Counted from the first letter of the stretch, positions 36,225 through 45,623 are shown. The stretch is 64,000 nucleotides of DNA from Roseitalea sp. (GCA_017642895.1 JAEPON010000005.1:1-64000), one strand, 5' to 3'. Numbers and translations are program-made. Notes: a model not told the origin generated them from the sequence alone.

Positions 36225-37436
36225 TCAGATATAGGTGGGAAATGGGTGGTTCGTCGGGTCAACCCGATCTTGCCGGCGCTGAAGCAGATCCGTGAAGTCA
36301 TCGGCGTCGAGCGGTTTGCTGAAATAAAAACCTTGGCCTTCCTGACACCCCATCGCTTGCAGCGTACGGGCCATTTCTACGGTCTCAATTCCTTCAGCGC
36401 CGATTGTCAGACCCGCCTCCTGCCCAATAGCGACAATCGTTCGCACCAACGTATTGGATGCAGGATCGTGCGGGGCGAGCTGAACCAGGCTGCGCTCGAG
36501 TTTGATTTCTCGCAATGGCAGGGACAGCAGTTGTTGCAGCGGCGAAAACTGCGCGGTGTAGTTGTCCAGCCCGACCGAAATGTCGTTTAGTCGCAGACGC
36601 GTTAAAATGATCGACGTGATTTTGGCGTTGGCCATGGCGGCACGCTCGGCAATCTCGATCCGCAAGAGCGAACGATCAAGACCGACCTCATCCAATGCGG
36701 CAATGATGCGGTCGGGCAATGTCAGATCCTCGAGCTGTGAGGCTGACAAGTTGAGTGAGACCGGTCGGGCGACACCCGCCTCGCGCCACCGCAGCAACTG
36801 GCGAACCACAAAGGTCAGGACGGCGTCGGTCAGCAAACCGATCATGCTGGCCTGTTCGACGACGCTCAGGAATTCCTTCGGGGGTATGATGCCACGGATC
36901 GGATGACGCCAACGCACCAGCGCTTCACTGGAAACGATGGGCGTGTCCTGCTGCTGGAGATCAACGTTCGGCTGAAAATACGCCAAAAGCTCACCATCGG
37001 CCACCGCCTGCCTGATTGCCGCCGCCGACGGATACCACGCTCCTTTTGTACCGTGATCGATACTGGCAGCCGCGAGCATGCTTCGCACAGTTTCCGCTGT
37101 GACGGGTGTTTGCAGAACCTGGCCCATGTTAAGGCCAAAGCTCAGACCGAGATGATGGGTCGTTGCAAGCAATCGATCGTCGGTTCCGCTGGTTAGGATA
37201 ACCGGCGCTCGACAGAGTTGGGTCGCCAATACGCGCAGGTAATCGATCGCATCGATGTCCGGTGTATTGAGGCCAAGCACAACAAGAGTTGGCACTTTTC
37301 TTTGATAAGCGTTGCGGAACTGTTTTCTGTTGGTCGCACGCGTCACCGAATAGCCGACCTCTTCGGCGATGTGAGATATCAAGCTGCCGGTCTCATCACT
37401 GCCGTCCGAAATCAGCAAACGATTGGGATTGCTCAT
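36225..37436 (-). CDS. Receiver-EAL protein with degenerate receiver and EAL sites
   Basis: About 403 residues. The N-terminal receiver (1-125) has lost the phospho-acceptor (VVLGLNTPDID, Gly where Asp is expected) and the acidic pair. The EAL domain keeps EALVRW and AEGIET, but the metal/catalytic segment DDFGxG is replaced by LDNYTAQFS and the EIxE segment reads EIAERA. It is therefore predicted to bind c-di-GMP or a protein partner rather than hydrolyse it. It is followed 42 bp away by another EAL gene on the same strand. ATG 37436 is preferred over GTG 37442. Confidence 0.85.
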   Translation of the reverse strand: MSNPNRLLISDGSDETGSLISHIAEEVGYSVTRATNRKQFRNAYQRKVPTLVVLGLNTPDIDAIDYLRVLATQLCRAPVILTSGTDDRLLATTHHLGLSFGLNMGQVLQTPVTAETVRSMLAAASIDHGTKGAWYPSAAAIRQAVADGELLAYFQPNVDLQQQDTPIVSSEALVRWRHPIRGIIPPKEFLSVVEQASMIGLLTDAVLTFVVRQLLRWREAGVARPVSLNLSASQLEDLTLPDRIIAALDEVGLDRSLLRIEIAERAAMANAKITSIILTRLRLNDISVGLDNYTAQFSPLQQLLSLPLREIKLERSLVQLAPHDPASNTLVRTIVAIGQEAGLTIGAEGIETVEMARTLQAMGCQEGQGFYFSKPLDADDFTDLLQRRQDRVDPTNHPFPTYI

Positions 37437-37478
37437 GTCCACCTACACGATCCGATGCTCTTCGCCACGCAACACGCC

Positions 37479-39563
37479 CTAGGTTGCGATGTTGACTGGC
37501 CCTCCCAACACGACTTCAATCTCCGACTTCGGCATGGGCTTATGAAAGAAGTATCCCTGGCCACTGGTGCACCCGACCTCGCGCAGGTAGCTGGCCTCGG
37601 TCTTGACTTCGATTCCCTCGGCAACGGTCGTGTAGCCGATATCGTTGCCCAGTTCGATCAAAGATCGGACAATGGCGCGATCGGCGTCTGAGCGCATCAT
37701 GTCATTGACGAAGGATTTGTCGATCTTGAGGATATCGAATGGGACGCTTTTTAGATGCGTTAGGCAAGAATACCCGGTTCCGAAATCATCAAGAGCGATC
37801 GTGATACCCGCCTCTCGCAGCAATTGAAGCTGGTCAACGATGGCGTCTGAACCACCGAAAATGGCCGTTTCGGTTATCTCCAGCGTCAGATGGCGCGCAC
37901 GTAGATTGTGCTGTTCAAGTAGCCCGATCAAACGCAGGGCAAACCCCGGTTGCTTGAGGTCGGCTGCCGTAACATTCAAAGCGATGCGGCCAAAATGGAC
38001 GTTGCGCGACAACCAGGTGCGCATGTCGGAACTGACATGTTCCAGCATGACGTTGGTGAGTTTGACACAGGTCTCGTGGTCGTTGAATACTTCCATGAAC
38101 ACGCTTGGCGACAGCACGCCTCGTTTGGGATGGTGCCATCGTGCCAACGCCTCCATACTGGTGATTTGACCTGTGCTTAAGGATATGACCGGCTGGTAGT
38201 GCGGCACGATCTGCGCTTCATTCAGCGCGCGTTGGAATTCCTTGCGCACTGCAACACGGCGATTGAAGTTCTCCTCCATCCTCGCAGTGAACCCATGCGC
38301 GCTGATCTTGAGATCGCGCTTGGCTTCAAGCAATGCGAGATCAGCGCGTCGCAGCAAGGATCCAGCCTCGAGCCCACAGCCAGATAACTCAGTGTAACCC
38401 ACAGTGGCGGAAACATCGACACGGATATCGCTGACCTCAATGCCCTTACCGACCTCCTTGAGTTGCTTAACCAGAGTACCAATGGTTTCCGAGAGATCCT
38501 CAACCTCGTTGACAACTACGCCGAATTCGTCACTGTCGAGCCGCGCAAGAAAGCACTGATCATCCATCGCTCTGCTCAATCGACGCGCGAACGCGCGCAA
38601 CACGCCGTCACCGACTTCATGGCCGTACTGATCGTTAACGTCCTTGAAATTGTCCAAATCGACAATGCACAATACGGCCGATCGACGCTGGCGTGACTCT
38701 GTCCGGGTCAGCATGTCAAGATAGCGATCGAAGGCCTCTCGATTTGCAATGCCGGTCAGCGTGTCGATCATTGCCATGTCATGTATGTGTTGATGCTGGG
38801 CGCTCTGTTCGGTCATGTCTTGAAGCGTGCCAAATATGCCAGTGACCTCGCCATCAATCTCTTGGGGAACGCCGATGGCGCGTACCCAGCGGTGATTGCC
38901 ACGCTCCGTCGTGAACTCGGTCGTCAAATCAAAGGGCCGATTTTCAGCAGCGGCGCGCTCGATTGCTTCTTTGAGCATATCCAAAGCCGCACGGTCGTAG
39001 GCCTTTGCTGCGCGCGCCAAGGTCATTGGGGTGCCGATCGGCACCTCATAGATCCGATAGACCTCGTCACTCCAACACAGGCGACCATTCTCCAAGGTCC
39101 AGCGCCAAGCACCAACGCTGGACACACGTTCGATCTGCTCGAGCAAAATCTTCTGGAGCCACGCTTCACGGTCATCGAACCCAGGGTTCTTTTGCAGATC
39201 GCTGGACAATTCACGGGTGATGCCGCGAAAGCCGAGAAACCGGCCGGAGCGATCCCATCGCGGCGCGGCGCTCGACTCGAAGTTGCGCAACCGCCCGTCG
39301 GGACTATCAAAGCTGGCGCGCCAGCCATCAAACGGCTCACGCTTTTGGAGCAGCTCGAAATGAGATCGACCGAGCCAATCTCTGATCTCCCGAGCAGCGC
39401 TTTGCTGTTGCCGGCTCCGGCTTGTTAGCGGTTGATCGTTCGTTGTTGGCGGCTTGTCTAAGCTGTCCAGCGTTGTGAACTGATGTGTTGCGTCTGTGTC
39501 CCACATGTATGAACACAAATCGTGAAAGCACTGATCTATTCTAGTGTGTCTAAGGCCTTTCAT
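37479..39563 (-). CDS. PAS-GGDEF-EAL protein, predicted phosphodiesterase
   Basis: 694 residues. A PAS-like region (60-125) and a clear PAS (about 140-255, GAWRWTLENGRLCWSDEVYRI) precede a GGDEF domain whose signature is degenerate (RLDSDEF instead of RxGGDEF). The EAL domain is intact (MEALARWHHP, LEITETAIF, LDDFGTGYSCLTHL, KIDKSFV, AEGIEV). The prediction is c-di-GMP hydrolysis, with the GGDEF part acting as regulator. There is no membrane segment. GGAG precedes the ATG. Upstream lies a very AT-rich control region. Confidence 0.92.
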   Translation of the reverse strand: MKGLRHTRIDQCFHDLCSYMWDTDATHQFTTLDSLDKPPTTNDQPLTSRSRQQQSAAREIRDWLGRSHFELLQKREPFDGWRASFDSPDGRLRNFESSAAPRWDRSGRFLGFRGITRELSSDLQKNPGFDDREAWLQKILLEQIERVSSVGAWRWTLENGRLCWSDEVYRIYEVPIGTPMTLARAAKAYDRAALDMLKEAIERAAAENRPFDLTTEFTTERGNHRWVRAIGVPQEIDGEVTGIFGTLQDMTEQSAQHQHIHDMAMIDTLTGIANREAFDRYLDMLTRTESRQRRSAVLCIVDLDNFKDVNDQYGHEVGDGVLRAFARRLSRAMDDQCFLARLDSDEFGVVVNEVEDLSETIGTLVKQLKEVGKGIEVSDIRVDVSATVGYTELSGCGLEAGSLLRRADLALLEAKRDLKISAHGFTARMEENFNRRVAVRKEFQRALNEAQIVPHYQPVISLSTGQITSMEALARWHHPKRGVLSPSVFMEVFNDHETCVKLTNVMLEHVSSDMRTWLSRNVHFGRIALNVTAADLKQPGFALRLIGLLEQHNLRARHLTLEITETAIFGGSDAIVDQLQLLREAGITIALDDFGTGYSCLTHLKSVPFDILKIDKSFVNDMMRSDADRAIVRSLIELGNDIGYTTVAEGIEVKTEASYLREVGCTSGQGYFFHKPMPKSEIEVVLGGPVNIAT

Positions 39564-39579
39564 ACCAGAAACTCCGACA

Positions 39580-39790
39580 CATATCTCTAATATAGATTGA
39601 CATCTATAAATTGATAAAAAGTTAATATGATATATATAAACAATCTTGCTCGCAATTGTTGCAAAAATAGTATGTATTGCAACTTATAGTTTAGCAAAAT
39701 ATAAAATTTTTCTATTTGTAATGAGATATTTTACCGAATTTTGATAGATTTACACTCTATGTAGAGGTAGGAATCGATGTTTTTATTTGA
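39580..39790. promoter_or_regulatory. Strongly AT-rich upstream region of the PAS-GGDEF-EAL gene
   Basis: About 210 bp made mostly of A and T (runs such as ATATGATATATATAAAC and ATAAAATTTTTCTATTT) inside otherwise GC-rich DNA. It lies just upstream of the gene starting at 39563. Such blocks are typical binding targets of xenogeneic silencers (MucR/Ros or H-NS-like) and often hold promoters. No single -10/-35 pair can be singled out among many. Confidence 0.5.
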
Positions 39791-39850
39791 TTCAAGTTGA
39801 ATCGCTAAGTGCATCTTCCCTCAAGCCAGCCCTTGAATCCAAGGGCTGCG

Positions 39851-39991
39851 TTAGCCCTGCTCCGCACCGCATACGTCGGTCACCTGGACGTCTACCGGCC
39901 GCTGCGCAGCATCGTGGATCAACTCGCGCAGAAAATTCGCGTCATCGTTCTTGGCGATCAAGCCCGGTTTGCCGATCATGGTCGCGGTCAT
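39851..39991 (-). pseudogene. IS256-family transposase remnant (N-terminal 46 codons)
   Basis: From ATG at 39991, preceded by AAAGGAG, the frame reads MTATMIGKPGLI, then NDDANFLRELIHDAAQ and DVCGAEQG before a stop. This is the characteristic beginning of IS256-type transposases (xxFLRExxxxxAQ...LxGAxxGE). The catalytic DDE part is absent, so this is a decayed fragment. The remaining spacer to 40350 (about 360 bp) shows nothing else recognisable. Confidence 0.6.
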
Positions 39992-40350
39992 CGTGCTCTC
40001 CTTTGTTGTCGTCGGTCATTGAACAACCTCCGATTATGAAGAAGCGGTGGCTGCCATTTCGTTCGCGTGGTCCACTTTGCCAAAGTGCTCGGCGCGCGGC
40101 CTCCTGAAAGCAAAGTGGGATACTACCGCGATAAGCCAGTCGTTGCGACAATCAGAAAGAGCGAGTTTGGAGGTTGGAAACGAGACTGTAGAACCCGGTG
40201 AACCTGCAAATCGCACATCTGTTTGGCCGCTACGAAGGGGCGAGGCCCGGTTGGTAGGTTTGATCGCTACAGAGGCTCGATCTCAAAAAATGCCGCGCAG
40301 AGGGTTCGTTTCTGGAGTTGTATCGCCGAGGTGCTAAGCTCATTTCTTGC

Positions 40351-42432
40351 CTAAGCAGTGCTGCCATGCGAACAGTTCGAGCCATCTTCTTGCCGCTGGC
40401 CGCTGTCGGCGCCAGAAACAACACGTAGATAGTCGTGCAAGCGCTGTGTCGATAGTGGAACAGACAGATGGTATCCTTGTGCGAATTCACACTCGCTGTC
40501 GATAAGGAACCGCATTTGCGCGTCGTTTTCGACGCCTTCGGCCACGGCTGTGATTTCAAGAGAACGACCCAGTGCCAAGATCGACAGCACCAGTTTCTGT
40601 TTCTTTGTCGCGTTCTCAAGACCATTGATAAATGATCGGTCGATCTTGAAACGATCGATACTGAGTTCGGCTAGATATGCGAGATTGGAATAACCGGTTC
40701 CGAAATCATCGATCGCGACACCCACGCCGCTTTCAGCGATCTCTTCAAGCATCGATTTTACCAACGGGCTGTTTCCGACGAATACGCCCTCCGTGATCTC
40801 CAGTTCAAGACTAGAGCCAGGAAGCCCGTTTTCTTCCAACGCGTTCTTGATCACCGCAGATAGGCCAGGATCGCCGAAGCTTTTGCCAGACAGGTTCACA
40901 GAGAAGGTAAGATTCGGTGCAACCGCGCGAAGCAGGGCCGCCTCGGCACATGCGCGGTTCACCACGTAGCGATCAAGCGCGATGATCAAGTCGCTTTTTT
41001 CAGCAATCGGAATGAACTCCGCAGGGGAAATTGGCTGACCGTCTTTGGGATCATTCCATCGCAGCAATGCCTCGACGCCAGAGACGCAACCGGTCCGAAG
41101 TTCGTACTGTAGCTGCCACTCAAGAAACAGTTCATTGCCAGCAAGGGCGCTTTTCAGACGCGCCTCCATATTTGCGTTGCGCTTGACTTGCGCAAGAATC
41201 CTGTCGGTAAACCGGACGATCAGCCCACGGCCTTGAGCCTTGGCGGCGTAGGTAGCGTGATCTGCATACTTCAACAGTGTTTCGAGATCGGAAGCGTCGC
41301 CGGGAAAGCTCGCGATGCCGCAGCTTGCACCAACTCTCAGCCGGTGTGGTCCGAACTGCGCATATTGATTGAGGCGCTCCATAAGGCCGGAAATCAGCGT
41401 CGTGTTGTCTTGATCGAACGGCGATGAGATAGCGAGTGCAAACTCATCGCCGCCAATACGCGCCACTTCTACCTCAGCCTCCTGCGCCGTCTCGAGCAGG
41501 ATCTTGCCGATGTGTTCAAGAACCTGATCGCCCACATGGTGGCCAAAGGAGTCGTTAATGCTTTTGAAGTGATCAAGATCGAACAAGGCAATGTCGACCC
41601 TTCGATCAAGTCGCCTTGCCTCGGCCAGCAAGCGGTCACCGTGCAACGACAGCCAAACGCGGTTGCGGACGCCGGTTGCCAGATCATGTGATGCCAGATG
41701 GCGCATCTCACGCAGCGTTTCACGCCGGTTGATGACGAGCAGCACCGCACCGATCGTGACCACGGAGAACGCAACTAGTAGAGCCGCGATCTGCCAACCC
41801 AGCAGAACAACGCGGCGCCCCAACGCGATCAGTTCGATACCGATGCGTTCGCCAAATGCGTAGTACGACTCGTTCATTTGCTTTTCGATCGCAACGAGAT
41901 CATTTTCGACAAACTGCAAGGCATCTGTATCAAAGGGCTGGCCTGCGGCCTTGATTTCATCGAGATCGCGTACGATCCGCTCCATTTCTTCAATGGCCGG
42001 CTCGTATTGCGGGATGTGTTTAAGGGTCGCGCTTCGATCCTGACGAATGAAACTGACGTAGGCCAGATCGGTGGCTTTGGCCAGTTGGTAGAGACTTTCT
42101 GGATGCGTCGGTGCAAGCCGGGCGGCGGTGACCGAGTCACCAAGATGCGCCACATCACGCAACATGCTGTGCAGTTCGCGGGTGGATTGAAAGCCGTAGT
42201 TGAGCAGTTCAGCGCTGACCTGACGGAATGTCCCAAATACAATGATGATGGTGAGGACGCAGGCCAGCCCAGTACCCGCGGTGCCAAGTCCGATCTTGGG
42301 CGACAATCGACGACCCTTTTTTTGATCGACATGGCGTTCTGTGTTGGCGCCTCTCGCCTTCACAGTTTCGCCGGACACGTCGTCGGTCTGCAGGTGCGAG
42401 ACAACAGTCGTGCCATTCACCCGACCGCTCAT
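40351..42432 (-). CDS. Membrane-bound GGDEF-EAL c-di-GMP enzyme
   Basis: About 693 residues. Two membrane helices (near residues 55-75 and 215-240) enclose a periplasmic helical sensor of about 140 residues. The GGDEF domain is canonical (ARIGGDEFALAI). The EAL domain also has all motifs (GVEALLRW, LEITEGVF, IDDFGTGYSNLAYL, KIDRSFI, AEGVEND). It could be bifunctional or work in one direction under control. It is the downstream partner (56 bp) of a periplasmic sulfite-oxidase-fold protein, which may act as its sensor ligand-binder. ATG at 42432 is preferred over TTG at 42447. Confidence 0.9.
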   Translation of the reverse strand: MSGRVNGTTVVSHLQTDDVSGETVKARGANTERHVDQKKGRRLSPKIGLGTAGTGLACVLTIIIVFGTFRQVSAELLNYGFQSTRELHSMLRDVAHLGDSVTAARLAPTHPESLYQLAKATDLAYVSFIRQDRSATLKHIPQYEPAIEEMERIVRDLDEIKAAGQPFDTDALQFVENDLVAIEKQMNESYYAFGERIGIELIALGRRVVLLGWQIAALLVAFSVVTIGAVLLVINRRETLREMRHLASHDLATGVRNRVWLSLHGDRLLAEARRLDRRVDIALFDLDHFKSINDSFGHHVGDQVLEHIGKILLETAQEAEVEVARIGGDEFALAISSPFDQDNTTLISGLMERLNQYAQFGPHRLRVGASCGIASFPGDASDLETLLKYADHATYAAKAQGRGLIVRFTDRILAQVKRNANMEARLKSALAGNELFLEWQLQYELRTGCVSGVEALLRWNDPKDGQPISPAEFIPIAEKSDLIIALDRYVVNRACAEAALLRAVAPNLTFSVNLSGKSFGDPGLSAVIKNALEENGLPGSSLELEITEGVFVGNSPLVKSMLEEIAESGVGVAIDDFGTGYSNLAYLAELSIDRFKIDRSFINGLENATKKQKLVLSILALGRSLEITAVAEGVENDAQMRFLIDSECEFAQGYHLSVPLSTQRLHDYLRVVSGADSGQRQEDGSNCSHGSTA

Positions 42433-42488
42433 GACGTCGAACTGCAAAGTCTTACGCCGCGCAGCCAGCGGTGAGGGTTTGGCATTGG

Positions 42489-43010
42489 CTAATCGACGCG
42501 TTCAATTGATGCGAGCATCCAAACCCAGCGCGGCTTGCGAAGCGCAGTGTCATATGCCGGCTGGTCCTTAAGCGGATAGACAATTCGGGTGGGCCCCTGT
42601 GTCCGGCGGGTTAGCGGTATGCCGTCCTGACGCGTGGCCAACAGGAGCGGGCCGCTTTGCCAGTCCTCTCGTGGAATGGTCTGAGTGTAGTTGTCGACGG
42701 CGCGAACAAGCACCGCTTCGGCATCATCGAGCCCGGCCAGCTTGAGAAGGTCGCGAAACAGCACGCCCTGAAACGTTAGTTCACCCTGTTCCCACGGGCT
42801 TGTTGTGACGACTTGCTGAAGACCCAGCATTTCGATTTCGGAGACGGTGAGCGAGTACCGCTGTCCGCCTGAGATATCGAAGGCGACTATGTTGGGTGCG
42901 GCTACTTCGGGAGCAAACTGCTCGAACGCAAGTGCTTGCTGGGCTAGGCCGAACAGAATGATCAGTATCAACGGCAAGTAGCGAAGCCGCACACGCTCAA
43001 CAACAAACAT
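42489..43010 (-). CDS. Periplasmic protein with a molybdopterin-oxidoreductase (SUOX-like) domain
   Basis: About 173 residues. The signal peptide RYLPLILIILFGLAQQALA is followed by a single SUOX-type domain (SLTVSEIEMLGLQQVVTTSP; LTFQGVLFRDLLKLAGL; DNYTQTIPREDW; RIVYPLKDQPAYD). The conserved Cys that ligates Mo in true sulfite oxidases is not present where expected, and Thr-Ser-Pro follows the strand instead. A ligand-binding rather than redox role is thus more likely. It sits directly upstream of a membrane GGDEF-EAL gene, a pairing that recurs in proteobacteria. The start at 43010 has GGAAGAG upstream. Confidence 0.75.
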   Translation of the reverse strand: MFVVERVRLRYLPLILIILFGLAQQALAFEQFAPEVAAPNIVAFDISGGQRYSLTVSEIEMLGLQQVVTTSPWEQGELTFQGVLFRDLLKLAGLDDAEAVLVRAVDNYTQTIPREDWQSGPLLLATRQDGIPLTRRTQGPTRIVYPLKDQPAYDTALRKPRWVWMLASIERVD

Positions 43011-43308
43011 CGGGCTCTTCCCATGAAGCCTGTCTTCGATCACCATCATGGCGACACTCAAAAGACTGGCCCGATTTAGTTGCGTATTGAATAAGGAAAT
43101 TGGTTAACTCGGTGCGATAACAGTCCGCTGTGTCCGACTACGCAAGCCTGAACTTGCATCACCGAGAGGCACGATCACCGGCGCTGCCCTTCCTTGCATG
43201 GGCACATCAGAGCCCCTTCCTCGCCCGCCGAGGCGTAGCGTGGTCTGGCTTACTGGCCTTTGCTAACGCGAAGACGCATGCTGAACCAGCCACGTCCACC
43301 AATCGCGC
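43011..43308. other. Spacer with no recognised gene
   Basis: About 300 bp between the SUOX-like gene and the LysR remnant. The open frame from 43130 on the plus strand has a low-complexity translation unlike any family and is probably chance. Confidence 0.4.
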
Positions 43309-43494
43309 TCAGCAGAACGATCGGAGCGGGCCAAATGCGCGCTTGAAGCCGATGCCTGCTGTGCCGCCACGCCCTGACGCATTCTCAACGGCAGCTCCGA
43401 GCCCTTCGGTCTGCGCCAGCACCCGGCGCGCATCAGCAAGAAGCGTCCGACCCTCGTCGGTCAGGACCGGCGATAGAAACGCTGCCCCGACCAT
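43309..43494 (-). pseudogene. LysR-type regulator fragment
   Basis: The frame contains LTDEGRTLLADARRVLAQTE and a following GIGF, which is the linker helix and first strand of a LysR-type regulator. The helix-turn-helix before it and the rest of the effector domain are missing. The DNA that would encode the N-terminus is occupied by the trbI fragment, so it appears cut by the element that left trbI. Confidence 0.6.
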
Positions 43495-43517
43495 CGCTCC
43501 AGGCGGAGCGCAAACTG

Positions 43518-44144
43518 ATGCCCGGCGCGTTTCTCAATGCGCCGGTCGACCGACGCACCGTCAGCGAGGACCGGCTGCAGCCGCCTGCCCCACCCTATGT
43601 CGTGCAGGCCGGCACCGTCATCGCGGCGGCGCTGATCACGGGCATCCGCTCCGACCTGCCAGGCACCGTCACCGCACAGGTTACCGAACATGTCTATGAC
43701 AGCCCCACCGGGCGCCATCTGCTGGTCCCGCAGGGATCGCGCCTGATCGGCGAGTATGATTCCGACATCGCGTTTGGCCAGAACCGCGTTCTTCTGGTCT
43801 GGACGCGGCTGATCTATCCCGATGGCCGGTCGATCGTGCTGGAACGCCTGCCGGCCACCGATCCCGGTGGCTATGCCGGCCTGCAGGATCGCGTCAACCG
43901 CCATTGGGGCCGCCTGTTTTTGGCCGCCGGCCTATCGACACTAATCAATGTCAGCGGCGCGCTTCAAGGGGACGATGAGGATGACATCGCCCGCGCCATC
44001 CGCGAAAGCGTCCAGGACCAGGGCGAAGATATCGGTGGCCGGATCATCGATCGCGAGCTGGATGTTCGGCCGACCCTCACCATTCGGCCGGGCTTCCCGC
44101 TGCGCATCATCATCCAGCGCGATCTTGTCCTGACGCCCTGGTGA
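43518..44144 (+). pseudogene. trbI: Conjugal transfer protein TrbI, C-terminal part only
   Basis: 208 codons carry the conserved VirB10/TrbI core: VVQAGTVIAAALITGI, SDLPGTVTAQVTEHVYDS, LLVPQGSRLIGEYDS, RIIDRELDVRPTLTIRPGFP and RIIIQRDLVL. A complete TrbI has about 380-430 residues including a membrane anchor and Pro-rich region, none of which is present. The frame is open a little upstream of the ATG at 43518 and then breaks at the LysR fragment. A DUF2274 gene follows after 10 bp, as in integrative conjugative elements. It is a remnant. Confidence 0.85.
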
Positions 44145-45282
44145 GGAACTGACGATGACCAAACTCAAACTCGGCGCTATCCCCGATGACAAGCCGGTCA
44201 AACTCTCGGTGGAACTGCCGGCCGCGGTGCATGGGGACCTTCTTGATTTTGCGGAAGTGCTCGGTGCTGAAACCAACCAGCCCATCGCCCCGGAAAAGCT
44301 GATCCCGCACATGCTGGCGCGGTTCATGGCCACCGATCGCGGCTTCGCCAACGCTCGGCGGAACCTGCGTGAAACAGGCATCACGATGGGGGCGAAGCCG
44401 CCGACGCCGCCGAAGGGCGGGATTGTCGTTCTCCGGCATCCAGGCTAGGCGCACGGTGATCGTCGCGTCCGGATCATCGACAGGGCGATAGACGACGCCA
44501 GGAATGGTCATGCCGGTCGCCGCATCCGAAACGACTGTGATCCCGCGACCGATAGCGACGAGCCCCAAGAGATCACCGCGTGACACGGCATGTTGTGCGA
44601 TGTTCGGTTCGATCCCGTCGGCGATCATGCGGTCGGCCAGCAAATGCCAGATCATCGAACCGCTCGCCCATCGACGAACGACGAATGGCTCATATCGGAT
44701 ATGCTGCCAAGTCAGGACATCGGACTTGGCCAGGATGTGGTCTTCCGGCAGGGCGACATGAACGCGCTCGGTCCACAGCGGCACGCTGTCGAAATCCTGC
44801 ATCGCCTCGACCCCGATCAGGAAGGCCGCATCGAACTCGCGGCCGCGCAAACCCGCCAACTGCTCGACCGGCGGCGCTTCGGTGTACTCGGCCCGGATGC
44901 GTGGCCATCTCCGAGCATGGGCCGCCAACAGCTGACGCAGATTACCCGACGCCAAAGACGGATAGTAGGCAGTCGCCAGGTCCCCTCCGTCTGCGGTTCC
45001 CGCACTGCGCACCTCGGTGAACGCCAAGTCAAGTCCCGCCAGGGCTCGCCGCAATCGCTCGACCAGCCGCTGACCCGCAATAGTCGGCCTGACACCGCTG
45101 CCATGGCGCTCGAACAGCGACACGCCGACCCTTTCCTCCATGATCCGGATCTGCCGGCTGACCGTCGAGTTCTGGATGTCCAGCGCCGTCGCCGCACGGC
45201 GAATGCTTCCGTGTTCGGCCACAGCGAGAAAGGATCGGATCCTACCGAGACTGATCTCCGGCGGCGTGTCAGACTTCGCCAT
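44110..45282 (-). CDS. LysR-type regulator with abnormal run-on C-terminus
   Basis: The helix-turn-helix (FLAVAEHGSIRRAATALDIQNSTVSRQI) and effector domain are complete through VRLAWMPENDNPALRR, where a normal family member would end within about 10-20 residues. Instead the frame runs on for about 95 residues that are antisense to DUF2274 and trbI. The junction near 44400 shows that a deletion or insertion fused the ICE remnant to the 3' end of this gene. The protein may still fold, with an extra Arg-rich tail, or be inactive. The start at MAKSDTPPE (45282) is preferred over 45336. Confidence 0.75.
   Translation of the reverse strand: MAKSDTPPEISLGRIRSFLAVAEHGSIRRAATALDIQNSTVSRQIRIMEERVGVSLFERHGSGVRPTIAGQRLVERLRRALAGLDLAFTEVRSAGTADGGDLATAYYPSLASGNLRQLLAAHARRWPRIRAEYTEAPPVEQLAGLRGREFDAAFLIGVEAMQDFDSVPLWTERVHVALPEDHILAKSDVLTWQHIRYEPFVVRRWASGSMIWHLLADRMIADGIEPNIAQHAVSRGDLLGLVAIGRGITVVSDAATGMTIPGVVYRPVDDPDATITVRLAWMPENDNPALRRRRRLRPHRDACFTQVPPSVGEAAIGGHEPRQHVRDQLFRGDGLVGFSTEHFRKIKKVPMHRGRQFHREFDRLVIGDSAEFEFGHRQFLTRASGQDRAG
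44155..44448 (+). CDS. DUF2274 protein with altered C-terminus (ICE remnant)
   Basis: 97 residues. The first 72 or so (LKLGAIPDDKPVKLSVELP; ALHRDLL-like segment; HMLARFMATDRGFANARR) match the small DUF2274 protein that follows trbI in conjugative elements. The last 25 or so residues are run-on into DNA that is antisense to the end of the LysR gene, so the natural C-terminus appears replaced at a junction near 44375-44400. It is unlikely to have any function apart from the transfer system, which is gone. Confidence 0.75.
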   Translation: MTKLKLGAIPDDKPVKLSVELPAAVHGDLLDFAEVLGAETNQPIAPEKLIPHMLARFMATDRGFANARRNLRETGITMGAKPPTPPKGGIVVLRHPG

Positions 45283-45623
45283 GGTCAGGCGGCCAAACGG
45301 TTTGGGGCAGACGAACGGAAGCGAGGCACTAAGCAACGCGCTGCGCTAATGGCAGCAAATCCTGCTTCAGAGAAACATACCCGCTGAGTCAGCCCCTCGT
45401 CTCCATGAGCCCCGCGTCAATCGACCTAAAAAGGATGCCCGGCGGCAGCGGGAGCACATGCCGCCGGGCCAGGTCCGCCCAGGGAGGAAAGGCCGAACCG
45501 TTTACATGTTGGCTTAGGATGTGCGGGATCGAGCAATCGTTTGATGCACAACTGAGGCCTCCTCCTAGCCCCACAATGCCCTTAACTGCTGCGATTGCCC
45601 CGCCATACCTTCTTTGTCGGGTC
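45283..45623. other. Spacer downstream of the catabolic operon
   Basis: 341 bp between the 3' end of the ThDP-enzyme gene and the start of the LysR gene. It must hold the LysR promoter. No open frame with family character and no clear terminator were found. Confidence 0.4.
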
